From G963708235 sp963708235 (GTDB lineage Bacteria; Actinomycetota; Acidimicrobiia; Spongiisociales; UBA5794): 64,000 nt of DNA. The stretch is from the NCBI GenBank assembly GCA_963708235.1, contig OY970200.1, positions 2,170,001-2,234,000 on the forward strand, in the 5' to 3' direction. Below are positions 16,766 through 25,001 of the stretch, piece by piece; position 1 is the first letter of the stretch, and each line of letters begins with the position of its first letter. Made by a program: the position numbers and the translations under genes. The notes below the pieces were generated by a model. It did not search any database. It was given only the letters and a program-made list of their open reading frames with translations, and was not told the origin of the DNA.

Positions 16766-17530
16766 TCAGATGGCGATGCGCAGGCCCGGTCGGGCGACGT
16801 CGACCGGGCCGGGATAGACGGCGACTGCCGCCGCTATCGCCTGTTCGGGGGTGAGAGTAGGCGCCAGGTGGGTGAGCACCAGCCGGCGGGCACCGGCAGA
16901 GTCGGCGAGGCGCCCGGCTTCGGTGGCATCGAGATGGTACGGGTAGTCCCCCGGACGTCGACCTTCACCGAGACCTGCCTCGCAGACGAGCACATCGACA
17001 CCGACCGCCAGCGCCGGGAACCCGCCACCGGGTCCGGTGTCGGCGGAGTACGCCATGACCTTTCCGTCGACCTCGACCCGCACCGCCACCGTTGGCACCG
17101 GATGGGTCGTCGCCGCAAAGCGGAGCTCGAACGCCCCGACGGTGCGGTGATCCCCGGGCCGCACCTCGTCGATGTCGAGCGACCCGAGGGTGGACGCTCC
17201 AGAACCCTCGAAGTAGGCGGCGAGCCGAGCGGCACCCCCCCGGGGCAGGAATACCCGGGTCGGGACCTCGACCTTGATGCGGTGGGCGAGGTACTGGGCG
17301 AGACCGAACAGGTCGATGGAGTGGTCCGGATGCATATGGGATACCACGACGGCGTCGACATCGGTCGGGTCGAGATGTTCGGCCAGGGCCATGAAGGAAC
17401 CGGTGCCGGCCTCGAGCCACACGTTGGTGCCGCCGTCACCGTTCCGATGCTGCAACAGATACCCCGAGGCGGGATTCCCCGGCGACGGCCCGCTCCCGCT
17501 GCTCCCGAGAACCACCAGATCGAAACTCAT
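16766..17530 (-). CDS. Metallo-beta-lactamase-fold hydrolase (Rv1339-like)
   Basis: A 254-residue hydrolase of the metallo-beta-lactamase/RNase Z-like class. The metal site HMHPDH is H65, H67, D69, H70, with further ligands in AATTHPVPT, YSADTGPGG and LTHLAP. Its place just upstream of rph-rdgB matches mycobacterial Rv1339, reported to act as an atypical cAMP phosphodiesterase. That role here is inferred from position and fold only; an RNase Z-like role is possible. The ATG at 17530 overlaps the stop of the preceding membrane protein (ATGA). Confidence 0.85.
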   Translation of the reverse strand: MSFDLVVLGSSGSGPSPGNPASGYLLQHRNGDGGTNVWLEAGTGSFMALAEHLDPTDVDAVVVSHMHPDHSIDLFGLAQYLAHRIKVEVPTRVFLPRGGAARLAAYFEGSGASTLGSLDIDEVRPGDHRTVGAFELRFAATTHPVPTVAVRVEVDGKVMAYSADTGPGGGFPALAVGVDVLVCEAGLGEGRRPGDYPYHLDATEAGRLADSAGARRLVLTHLAPTLTPEQAIAAAVAVYPGPVDVARPGLRIAI

Positions 17531-17838
17531 GCCCGCCATCCGAGAAAGGCGTTGCCAACCGCGATCACAACCACCCATAGGATGCCGATCCCGAGCCCGG
17601 CGAGAAGCGGGAGAAACGGGCGTCGCCGCCACTCCGTCACCGAAACCATGGCGGCACCCAACCACGCCACGACGAGGAGGAACGCCGCCCATGGCGGGGC
17701 GATGAGCCCGGAGGCGAGCACCAGGACACCGACCGACACCAGCAGCGCCGCACCGACCAGCAGGTAGAGAAGCTGGCGGGAGCTGATCTCCGCAACGGGC
17801 TGCCCGCTGGAGTCGGGGTCGACCGGTTCTGGGTCCAT
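17527..17838 (-). CDS. Small membrane protein, three predicted helices
   Basis: A 103-residue protein that I do not recognise. After an acidic N-terminus (MDPEPVDPDSSG) come three hydrophobic helices at about residues 20-43, 47-66 and 75-97, with RRRP between helices 2 and 3 pointing to a cytoplasmic loop. It is sandwiched, with ATGA-type coupling, between the JAMM protein and the metallo-hydrolase. In Mycobacterium the corresponding interval holds cysO, cysM, a rhomboid gene and murI, so this gene replaces them here. A GTG one codon upstream is an alternative start. Confidence 0.65.
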   Translation of the reverse strand: MDPEPVDPDSSGQPVAEISSRQLLYLLVGAALLVSVGVLVLASGLIAPPWAAFLLVVAWLGAAMVSVTEWRRRPFLPLLAGLGIGILWVVVIAVGNAFLGWRA

Positions 17839-17847
17839 CACCTCAGG

Positions 17848-18489
17848 CTACCGAGCCTCACCGATGCGCAGCGCCACCTCACGCACCTGACCGTGAGCGA
17901 TGCGGAACCCCCGCAGCTCCGGATCGGCGCCCGGTCCGACGATGAGATGGAGCCAGGCCGGGTCGAGCGCTCCGGCGATGTCCGCCGGCGAGGGCAGAGG
18001 CGCCGAAGCCGGGTGCGAGTGGAACACACCACCGATCTCCCAGCCGTTCCGTTCCGCATGGCGGATCGCCCCGAACTGCTCGTCGGGAGCGACCAGGAAC
18101 CGGTTGGGTGAGGCCCAGACATTGGTCAACGGATAGACCATCCGGAGCGCTCCGGCGGCGTCGACGGCGAGCAGGCCACAACCCTCGATGGCCCCGCAGG
18201 CCGCGGCGTGCTTGATCATGGCGACGGCGATCTCGGTAGGGACATGCACGGCCTCGTCGGCGATTCCCAGCACCTCGAGCGCATCGGCCAGATCGGCACG
18301 GTCCACCACCAACCGGACCCGGAACTCGGAGAAGAACCCAGGGTTGAGACCACCCTCGTCGTCGGCCTGCACCATCGCCCGGATACCGGAGGCGTCGAGC
18401 TGGACACGACCGAGCTCCGCCTCGCCGCGATGCAGAAACGAGGCGACCGTGGAGAGAGGGGCGAGGGGAGAGGAACGGTCGGTTGGCAT
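17848..18489 (-). CDS. DUF2007-JAMM (Mov34/MPN) metalloprotease fusion
   Basis: A 213-residue two-domain protein. Residues about 12-75 (VASFLHRGEAELGRVQLDASGI...VVDRADLADALEVL) look like the DUF2007 putative signal-transducing domain. Residues about 83-213 form a JAMM isopeptidase with Glu102 and the zinc motif H157-S-H159 ... S167-x2-D170. Its position in a metallo-hydrolase-rph-rdgB block parallels mycobacterial Mec (Rv1334), which frees cysteine from the sulfur carrier CysO. No cysO or cysM lies here, so the substrate is open; the extra domain is the unusual part. It is the first gene of a likely five-gene minus-strand run. Confidence 0.75.
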   Translation of the reverse strand: MPTDRSSPLAPLSTVASFLHRGEAELGRVQLDASGIRAMVQADDEGGLNPGFFSEFRVRLVVDRADLADALEVLGIADEAVHVPTEIAVAMIKHAAACGAIEGCGLLAVDAAGALRMVYPLTNVWASPNRFLVAPDEQFGAIRHAERNGWEIGGVFHSHPASAPLPSPADIAGALDPAWLHLIVGPGADPELRGFRIAHGQVREVALRIGEAR

Positions 18490-18563
18490 CGCCTCAGGCT
18501 AGGGCCGCCACCTCGGGCGCCACGACCCCGCCCGCCCCGACCGGCCCAGGGCAGCCGACCACC

Positions 18564-18575
18564 TAAGCTCAGAAG
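18564..18575 (+). promoter_or_regulatory. Leaderless promoter of the TauE/SafE gene
   Basis: TAAGCT (18564-18569) is a TANNNT -10 box exactly six bases before the GTG start at 18576, the same spacing as at 2365. No leader or independent Shine-Dalgarno is available, so a leaderless transcript is expected. Confidence 0.5.
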
Positions 18576-19394
18576 GTGACTGCCCGAGACCTGCGTGAGC
18601 CCTGGCTCCCACTCGTCGGTGTCGGGTTGACCGCCGGACTGCTGGCAGGACTGCTCGGCGTAGGCGGCGGAATCGTCATGATCCCGTTGATGCTGGGTGT
18701 GCTCCACTACGACCAGCACACCGCCCATGCCTCCTCACTCGCCGCCATCATCGTCATCGCCGCCGCCGGAGCGGTGACCTTCGCCGCCTCCGGAGAGATC
18801 GATTTCACGGTGGGGATCGCCATGGGGCTCGGCGGGGTGGCCGGATCAACCGTCGGTGCCCAGGTGATGCACCGGCTGTCGGCCGCCAACCTCAAGCTGG
18901 TGTTCGCCCTGGTCGTCGTCGCCGCCGGTTTCCGGATGCTGTTCGATGGCGGGGTCTCTGCGAGCGAGCCGCTGGCCACGGCGGCGGCCGTCGCCGTCGG
19001 CGCCGGAATAGGACTTGTCGCCGGATTCGGCGCCGGGGTGGCGGGGATCGGCGGCGGGATCGTCATGGTGCCCGCCATGGTGATGGTGATGGGGCTGAGC
19101 CAGCACACCGCAGAGGGCACCTCGCTGCTCGCCATCGCGCTGATCGCCGTCGCCGGAACCAGAGTCAACCTCCGCAACCATCGGGTCCGTCTGCGGTCGG
19201 CGCTGATCATGGGAGCCGCCGGTGCCGCCACGGCACCGCTGGCGGCATGGACCGCCGTCAGGATCGACGCCTCCACTCTGGCCCGGGTGTTCGGGATCTT
19301 CGTGGTCGCCTCCGGTGGCCAGATGCTGTGGAGCGCCGTCCGGTACGCCCACAGGACCGATGAGCAACCGGACCCTCCGTCCCTGCCGGGCTGA
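18576..19394 (+). CDS. TauE/SafE-family sulfite/anion exporter
   Basis: A 272-residue membrane protein with about eight helices arranged as two repeats. Each repeat begins with a Gly-rich segment, GLLAGLLGVGGGIVMIPLM near residue 25 and GFGAGVAGIGGGIVMVPAM near residue 150, followed by a HTAHASSLAAI or HTAEGTSLLAI stretch. Family members export sulfite, sulfoacetate or related organic anions; the substrate cannot be predicted. It is convergent with arcA, 18 bp apart. Confidence 0.88.
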   Translation: MTARDLREPWLPLVGVGLTAGLLAGLLGVGGGIVMIPLMLGVLHYDQHTAHASSLAAIIVIAAAGAVTFAASGEIDFTVGIAMGLGGVAGSTVGAQVMHRLSAANLKLVFALVVVAAGFRMLFDGGVSASEPLATAAAVAVGAGIGLVAGFGAGVAGIGGGIVMVPAMVMVMGLSQHTAEGTSLLAIALIAVAGTRVNLRNHRVRLRSALIMGAAGAATAPLAAWTAVRIDASTLARVFGIFVVASGGQMLWSAVRYAHRTDEQPDPPSLPG

Positions 19395-19412
19395 TCGCAG
19401 ACCGGTCAGCGG

Positions 19413-20639
19413 TCAGACCGGGTCGCGCAGCAACGGCTGGGTCATGCAGCGGCTGCCCCCACGACCCCGGCACAGTTCCGATGCATCGAGCTCCAGCACC
19501 TCGACCCCGGCCTGGCGCAGCAGCAGGTTGGTGTGCTGGTTGCGGGCGTACGCCACGACGACTCCGGGGGCCAGCGCCACCGTGTTGTTTCCGTCGTCCC
19601 ACTGCTCGCGGAGTCTGCCGATGGCGTCTCCGCCTGTCGGGATCATCTCGAGGTCACCACGCCCCAGCGCTTCGGAGAGCGCCGAACGCAGATCCCGGTC
19701 GTGACGGACCCGGATCGAGTTGTCGGGACCCGGAGTGAGCGTGTGGACGTCGATGTCGGACAGGAGACCGGGAAACACGTTGAACTTGTCGACATCGACC
19801 ATGGTGAAGACGGTGTCGAGGTGCATCACCGATCGATCGTGACGAAGGTGGACCACGATCAGGTTGCGGACGGTGCCCTCGGCGAAGAGCCGGTGCGCCA
19901 GAATCTCCATCGCCGCCGGCGCCGAACGCTCACCCAACCCGACCATCACCGTCTCGGGGGACAACACCAGAATGTCCCCACCCTCGAGCGAGGCGGGATA
20001 GGCGTCACCCAGCGCTGCACCGAACCACAGCGGAAAACTCGCCGAGGCGAACCGGGGGTGGTGCTGGTAGATGGTCCGCATGTACAGCGATTCCCGTTCA
20101 CGGGCGGGAGTCGCCAACACGTTGTGGGACAACCCGCCGTTGATCCATGAGGCGTTGTCCCGCATGAACAGCAGGTTGGGGAGCGGGCGCAGCACGTAGT
20201 GGAACCGGTCCGCAACCAGATCGGCGAACAGCGGATCGACCCCCCATTGCGCCAACTCGCTCTCCAGAAGACCCCCGACCAGGACATCGACCACGGTGGC
20301 GACCTCGGCGGAGGCCAGCGCATGATTGAGCCGATCGGAGACCTGCGGTCCGCACTGGGCGCTGGTGAACACGGCGGCGAGCAGGTCGGCCCGGACCCGG
20401 TCATCGGCAATCGCCTCGGCGAGCAGATCGGTGAAGTAGAGGACCTCGATCTGGCGGTCGCGCATCAGGTCCGCAAACCGGTCGTGTTCCTCCTGCGCCC
20501 TCTCCAACCACAGAAGATCCTCGAAGAGCAGCGCCTCCTTGTTATCGGGTGTGATCCGGGCGATCTCCAGCCCGGGCCGGTGCACCAGCACGGTGCGGAG
20601 ACGACCGATCTCGCTGCCGACCTGGGGTTCGGGTGTCAT
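19413..20639 (-). CDS. arcA: Arginine deiminase
   Basis: A 408-residue enzyme that hydrolyses arginine to citrulline and ammonia. Family blocks are all present: GRLRTVLVHRPG (residues 12-23), NLLFMRDNASWINGG, YPASLEGGDILVLS, HLDTVFTMVD and the nucleophile C398 in GRGGSRCMTQPL. Length matches well-studied ADIs. The usual partners arcB and arcC are not adjacent, so it may serve arginine catabolism, ammonia production for acid stress, or regulation rather than a full ADI pathway. The ATG at 20639 begins the conserved N-terminus; an in-frame ATG at 20741 adds 34 low-complexity residues. Confidence 0.95.
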   Translation of the reverse strand: MTPEPQVGSEIGRLRTVLVHRPGLEIARITPDNKEALLFEDLLWLERAQEEHDRFADLMRDRQIEVLYFTDLLAEAIADDRVRADLLAAVFTSAQCGPQVSDRLNHALASAEVATVVDVLVGGLLESELAQWGVDPLFADLVADRFHYVLRPLPNLLFMRDNASWINGGLSHNVLATPARERESLYMRTIYQHHPRFASASFPLWFGAALGDAYPASLEGGDILVLSPETVMVGLGERSAPAAMEILAHRLFAEGTVRNLIVVHLRHDRSVMHLDTVFTMVDVDKFNVFPGLLSDIDVHTLTPGPDNSIRVRHDRDLRSALSEALGRGDLEMIPTGGDAIGRLREQWDDGNNTVALAPGVVVAYARNQHTNLLLRQAGVEVLELDASELCRGRGGSRCMTQPLLRDPV

Positions 20640-20909
20640 CGGGACACGATCCCCTGGTCTGCGGGGCCGGTGGCGCCGACTCCGGTCGGGTCGACCGGCG
20701 GAGACACTTGCGGGCGGCCCGCAAGAACGATCAAGCCCCATCGGGGCGATGCGGAGTTCATCGGCGTCACTCTATCGACGCACCGCCGTGAAGTTCTCCG
20801 GAAATTCTCATCAACGGGTCGTTCGGATCTGGCGCAGGTCGGTTCCGGCTGGCTAAGGTTCCCGCCTCAGTACACGACCACCCGCGATGCTGGAGGGAGG
20901 AACCAGGAC

Positions 20910-22247
20910 ATGATGCGACGTGTCGGCGCAATAGCCTTCCTGGTCGCCACCGTGTGGTTCATGCTCCTCCCCATGGCGCATGCCGCCGACGGTGACGGTG
21001 GCACGGTAACCACGACGATCACGTTCGAGGACGAGGAGACCGGCGAGAGAGTCGCCGCTGTCGGAGTCGTCATCACGGTGACCGACGGTGACGGCAACGA
21101 AGTCGGCTCTGACGTCACCGACGAGGAGGGCGTGTTCCTGCTCGAAGTTCCGGCGATCGGGGTGTACAACCTCCTACTCGACGAGGCGACGCTCCCCGAG
21201 GGGGTCATCCTCAGGAATCCGGACCGGAATCCGGCTTCGGTGCGGATCGACAACCCCGGACAGACCGCCCGGACCATCTTCGCCACCGGTGAGGGCACCG
21301 GACCCTCGGGGGTCACCCTCCGGCAGGTGCTCCAGCTCACCACCGAGGGCCTCAAACTCGGTCTGTTCATCGGTATGGCGGCGATCGGTCTCTCTCTGAT
21401 CTACGGCACGACCGGCCTCACCAACTTCGCCCACGGCGAGATGGTCGGCTGGGGTCTGCTGATGGCCTACCTGTTCAATGTCTACGGCCTCTCCGGCGCC
21501 TTCGGCTTCCTCGCCGGGATGCCCGCACCGTTGGGGGAACCGGTAAACCTTGTAGTGGCGGCGCTGATCGCCGTCCTGCTCGGTGGTGCACTCGGGTACA
21601 CCATGGATGCCCTCATCTTCTCCAGACTGCGTAAGCGCGGCGTCGGCCTGTTCGCCCAGATGGTCATCACCATCGGCATGTCGCTGGTCTTGCGCTACTT
21701 CTACCTGTTCGCCTTCGGTGGTAACCCCCGGTTCTACCGGCAGTACACCTCGCAGAGCGCCATCAACATCTGGCTGGTCCAGATCACCCCCAAGGACCTG
21801 GTCGCCGGGGCGATCACGATCATCGTCCTGGTCGGTGTGGGGTTGTTCATGATCCGGTCGCGCTACGGCAAGGCGATGCGTGCCGTTTCCGACAACCGGG
21901 ACCTGTCCGAATCGTCCGGCATCGACGTGCAACGGGTGATCCGGCTGGTGTGGACGATGGGTGGCTCGCTCGCCGCACTCGGTGGAGTCTTCATCGGGCT
22001 GTCGGAGCAGGTGGCATGGAACACGGGCTTCCGCATCCTCCTCCTGATGTTCGCCGGGGTGATCCTCGGTGGCATCGGCACCGCATTCGGGGCGCTGGTC
22101 GGTTCCGTCATCGTCGGTGTCGGCATTCAGGTGTCGACCATCTTCGTCCCAACAGAGTTGAAGAACGTCGGTGCGCTGGTGCTCCTCATCCTGGCACTGG
22201 TGATCCGGCCACAGGGCATACTTGGTAAGAAGGAACGGGTGGGGTAG
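20910..22247 (+). CDS. livH: LivH-type ABC permease with an extra exported N-terminal domain
   Basis: A 445-residue inner-membrane permease of the branched-chain amino acid (HAAT) importer family. Unusually, it starts with a signal-peptide-like helix ending MAHAA (residues 1-26). Next comes about 95 residues resembling a beta-sandwich of the SpaA/carboxypeptidase-regulatory type (TITFEDEETGERVAAVGVVITVTDGDGNEVGSDVTDEEGVF as pieces). Only then does the normal permease core begin near residue 138 (GLKLGLFIGMAAIGLSLIYG, LTNFAHGEM). The core has about eight helices and ends ALVIRPQGILGKK. The start ATG at 20910 has GGAGGGAGG 9 nt upstream. livM follows after 3 bp. Confidence 0.9.
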   Translation: MMRRVGAIAFLVATVWFMLLPMAHAADGDGGTVTTTITFEDEETGERVAAVGVVITVTDGDGNEVGSDVTDEEGVFLLEVPAIGVYNLLLDEATLPEGVILRNPDRNPASVRIDNPGQTARTIFATGEGTGPSGVTLRQVLQLTTEGLKLGLFIGMAAIGLSLIYGTTGLTNFAHGEMVGWGLLMAYLFNVYGLSGAFGFLAGMPAPLGEPVNLVVAALIAVLLGGALGYTMDALIFSRLRKRGVGLFAQMVITIGMSLVLRYFYLFAFGGNPRFYRQYTSQSAINIWLVQITPKDLVAGAITIIVLVGVGLFMIRSRYGKAMRAVSDNRDLSESSGIDVQRVIRLVWTMGGSLAALGGVFIGLSEQVAWNTGFRILLLMFAGVILGGIGTAFGALVGSVIVGVGIQVSTIFVPTELKNVGALVLLILALVIRPQGILGKKERVG

Positions 22248-22250
22248 CTC

Positions 22251-23282
22251 ATGATCTTCGCTGCTGTCACGATGGTTCTGGGTTCCATCAACTGGGAACT
22301 GATCTTCAATCAGACGCTGACCCAGGCGTTCGGATTGAACGCCGCGGTGTACGCCATCGCCGCCATCGGTCTCAACGTCCACTTCGGGTACGCCGGTCTC
22401 CTCAACTTCGGCCAGGTCGGCTTCGTCGCCATGGGCGCCTACGGGATGGGGCTGTCGATCACGCTGTGGAGCTGGCACCCGCTGGCCGCCGTCGGTATGG
22501 GGATGGTCTTCGCCACGATCTTCGCCCTTCTGCTCGGTCTGCCGACCCTGCGACTCAAGGCCGACTACCTGGCGATCGTCACCATCGCCGCTGCCGAGAT
22601 CATCAGACTCATGGCGAGATCCACCGCGCTGCGTGGCGTCACACGCGGCGCCGAGGGTCTGAACGAGTTCGTCGGACCGTTCCGGGAATTCAATCCGTTC
22701 AACCCGGGGGCCACCTACGGGTTCGGACCGATCCAGTTCCGGGGCAACGAGTTCTTCTCGGTGTTGCTGGCCTGGGGTGTCGCCCTGCTCTGTGTCCTTC
22801 TGGTGTGGCGGGTCATGGCCAGCCCCTGGGGCCGGGTCGTCAAGGCCATCCGTGAGGACGAGGACGCCGCCATGGCGCTGGGCAAGAACGCCTACTGGTA
22901 CAAGCTGCAGGCGCTGATCCTCGGTGGCATCATCGGTGGTTTCGCCGGGATGGTCGAAGCGGTGGGCAAGGCAACGGTCCAGCCCGACTTCTACGTCGCC
23001 CCCCTCACCTTCTTCTTCTGGCTGGTGCTCATCGTCGGCGGCGTCGGCAAGGTGTGGGCGCCGATCGCCGGTGCGGTGATCTACTGGGGTCTCATCACCT
23101 TCGTCCAGAACCTCGGCCGGCAGCTCGTTGATACCGGGGTCATCTCGACCACGGTCATGGATGTGAACCAGATCGACCAGATCCGCTTCTGGATCGTCGG
23201 CATCGCCCTCGCTCTGCTGATGGTCTATCGCCCGCAGGGCATCTTCGGATCCAAAGAGGAGATGGCGCTCGATGTCCGATGA
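22251..23282 (+). CDS. livM: LivM-type ABC permease
   Basis: A 343-residue second permease of the HAAT importer. The family segment GLNVHFGYAGLLNFGQVGFVAMGAYG (two joined pieces, about residues 40-65) and the EAA-like cytoplasmic loop with VVKAIREDEDAAMALGKN are clear, with about ten hydrophobic helices and a C-terminal YRPQGIFGSKEE. It overlaps livG by 11 nt, giving tight translational coupling. Confidence 0.93.
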   Translation: MIFAAVTMVLGSINWELIFNQTLTQAFGLNAAVYAIAAIGLNVHFGYAGLLNFGQVGFVAMGAYGMGLSITLWSWHPLAAVGMGMVFATIFALLLGLPTLRLKADYLAIVTIAAAEIIRLMARSTALRGVTRGAEGLNEFVGPFREFNPFNPGATYGFGPIQFRGNEFFSVLLAWGVALLCVLLVWRVMASPWGRVVKAIREDEDAAMALGKNAYWYKLQALILGGIIGGFAGMVEAVGKATVQPDFYVAPLTFFFWLVLIVGGVGKVWAPIAGAVIYWGLITFVQNLGRQLVDTGVISTTVMDVNQIDQIRFWIVGIALALLMVYRPQGIFGSKEEMALDVR

Positions 23283-24222
23283 CCTGATGATCACTTCGTC
23301 ACAGGCGGCCAGCCTTGTCGGTGTGGAAGGCGTCCCCGGAGTGGCCAAACCCGACCCGATCCTGGTCGTCGAGAACCTTCGACGGGACTTCGGTGGGCTC
23401 ACCGCCGTCAATGTCGAGCGTCTCGAGATCCAGCGCGGCGTCATCACCGGACTGATCGGTCCCAACGGCGCCGGGAAGACCACGTTCTTCAACCTGCTGA
23501 CCCGCTTCGACAGTCCCAACTCTGGGCACACGCTCTTCAACGGCGAGTCCGTCGACAAGATGTCGTCGTTCCGGATCGCCCGCAAGGGCATGGTGCGGAC
23601 CTTCCAGCTCACCAAGTCGCTGTCCAAGCTCAGCGTGATCGAGAACATGAAGCTGGGCGCCACCGACCAGAAGGGCGAGCACTTCTTCTCCAGCCTGATC
23701 GCACCGTTGTGGAAGGCGCAGGAGAAGGAGGTCGAGCAGCGGGCCGACGAGCTTCTCACCCGATTCAAGCTCAACCACATGCGAAACGAGTACGCCGGGA
23801 CGCTTTCCGGTGGCCAGCGCAAGCTGCTGGAGATGGCCCGGGCGCTGATGGCGAGACCGAGCCTGATCATGCTCGACGAACCCATGGCCGGGGTGAATCC
23901 GGCGCTCACCCAGTCGCTGTTGGAGCATGTCAAGAACCTTCGCGAGGAAGGGATCAGCGTGGTGTTCGTCGAGCACGACATGGATGTGGTGCGAGACATC
24001 TCGGACTGGGTGGTGGTGATGGCGGAGGGCCAGGTCATCGCCGAAGGCCCCCACTCGTCGATCACCGCCAACCAGGCCGTCATCGACGCCTATCTGGGCA
24101 CCCACCACGACGCTCCCCTCACCCTCGAGGAGGAGCAGCAGCAGCTTGCAGAGTCCGAGGCTCAGCTTGCCGCCGAGGAAGCCGCAGCAGAATCTGAAGG
24201 GGAGGCTGACACCGATGTCTGA
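23272..24222 (+). CDS. livG: LivG-type ABC ATPase
   Basis: A 316-residue ATPase of the HAAT importer. Walker A GPNGAGKT is at 63-70, followed by FNLLTRFDSPNSG; the signature LSGGQRKLLEMARALM, Walker B LIMLDEPMAGVNP and H-loop FVEHDMDVV are intact. It has the LivG-specific AYLGTHH segment and an added Glu/Ala-rich C-terminal tail of about 35 residues (EEEQQQLAESEAQ...), which is not standard for the family. The start overlaps livM and the end overlaps livF by 8 nt. Confidence 0.94.
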   Translation: MSDDLMITSSQAASLVGVEGVPGVAKPDPILVVENLRRDFGGLTAVNVERLEIQRGVITGLIGPNGAGKTTFFNLLTRFDSPNSGHTLFNGESVDKMSSFRIARKGMVRTFQLTKSLSKLSVIENMKLGATDQKGEHFFSSLIAPLWKAQEKEVEQRADELLTRFKLNHMRNEYAGTLSGGQRKLLEMARALMARPSLIMLDEPMAGVNPALTQSLLEHVKNLREEGISVVFVEHDMDVVRDISDWVVVMAEGQVIAEGPHSSITANQAVIDAYLGTHHDAPLTLEEEQQQLAESEAQLAAEEAAAESEGEADTDV

Positions 24223-24943
24223 GCCGCTCATCGTCATCGACGAGGTCGTCGCCGGGTACGTTCCTCGCGTCAACATTCTCAACGGCGTCAACCTGGTGCT
24301 CGCCCCCGGCGAGCTGATCGGCATCATCGGTCCCAACGGCGCCGGCAAGTCGACCATGCTCAAGGCGTTGTTCGGGCTGATCACCATCAACTCCGGTGCG
24401 GTCACCTTCAAGGGCGAGGACATCTCGAACATGAAGGCCCACGAGTTGGTGGAGCGTGGCATCGGCTATGTCCCGCAGGTCGCCAACGTCTTCCCCAGCC
24501 TTACGGTCGAGGAGAACCTGGAGATGGGTGTCTTCCTCCGACCCAAGAAGGCGTCGAAGCGGATCAAAGAGGTCGGGGAGATGTTCCCCCGCCTCGCCGA
24601 ACGTCTCAAGCAGCGCGCCGGGTCGCTGTCCGGTGGTGAGCGTCAGATGCTCGCCATGGGACGTGCCCTGATGATGGAGCCCGAGGTGCTGCTGCTCGAC
24701 GAGCCCTCCGCCGGTCTCTCCCCCGCCCTCCAGGACCAGGTGTTCATCCGGGCCAAGGAGATCAACCGCACCGGGGTCAGCATCATCATGGTGGAGCAGA
24801 ACGCCCGCCGCTGTCTGCAGATCTGCGACCGCGGCTATGTGCTCGACGAGGGCCGCAACGCCTACACCGACACCGGTGCCGCACTGCTCCACGATCCCAA
24901 GGTCATCGAGCTCTACCTGGGCACGCTCGCCAAGGTCGACTAG
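24215..24943 (+). CDS. livF: LivF-type ABC ATPase
   Basis: A 242-residue second ATPase of the importer. Walker A GPNGAGKS is at 39-46, followed by GYVPQVANVFPSLTVEENL (the LivF Q-loop region), LSGGERQMLAMGRALM, LLLDEPSAGLSP and IIMVEQNAR at the H-loop. LivF proteins normally carry EQN here, so the missing His is a family trait. The ATG at 24215 is chosen by alignment with the family start and lies inside the livG end. Confidence 0.95.
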   Translation: MSEPLIVIDEVVAGYVPRVNILNGVNLVLAPGELIGIIGPNGAGKSTMLKALFGLITINSGAVTFKGEDISNMKAHELVERGIGYVPQVANVFPSLTVEENLEMGVFLRPKKASKRIKEVGEMFPRLAERLKQRAGSLSGGERQMLAMGRALMMEPEVLLLDEPSAGLSPALQDQVFIRAKEINRTGVSIIMVEQNARRCLQICDRGYVLDEGRNAYTDTGAALLHDPKVIELYLGTLAKVD

Positions 24944-24949
24944 TCGATC

Positions 24950-24988
24950 CGATTCCGTCCGTCGGGTCTCGACCGTCGGGCGGAACCG
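24950..24988. terminator. Hairpin between convergent livF and DJ-1 genes
   Basis: CGATTCCGTCCG (24950-24961) and CGGGCGGAACCG (24977-24988) pair over 12 positions, with one wobble and one mismatch on either strand. It occupies the short convergent gap, as expected of a bidirectional terminator. There is no U-run. Confidence 0.5.
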
Positions 24989-25001
24989 ATGGCTCGGGCG
25001 A

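Noticed and set aside
21174..24083. 969-codon minus-strand open frame across livH, livM and livG
   Set aside because: Long frames arise opposite high-GC genes with third-position G/C bias. The plus-strand genes have clear ABC permease and ATPase motifs.
24770..24810. Loss of the H-loop histidine in LivF
   Set aside because: The EQN sequence at this site is normal for LivF proteins, unlike the VTND change in the MalK-like ATPase.
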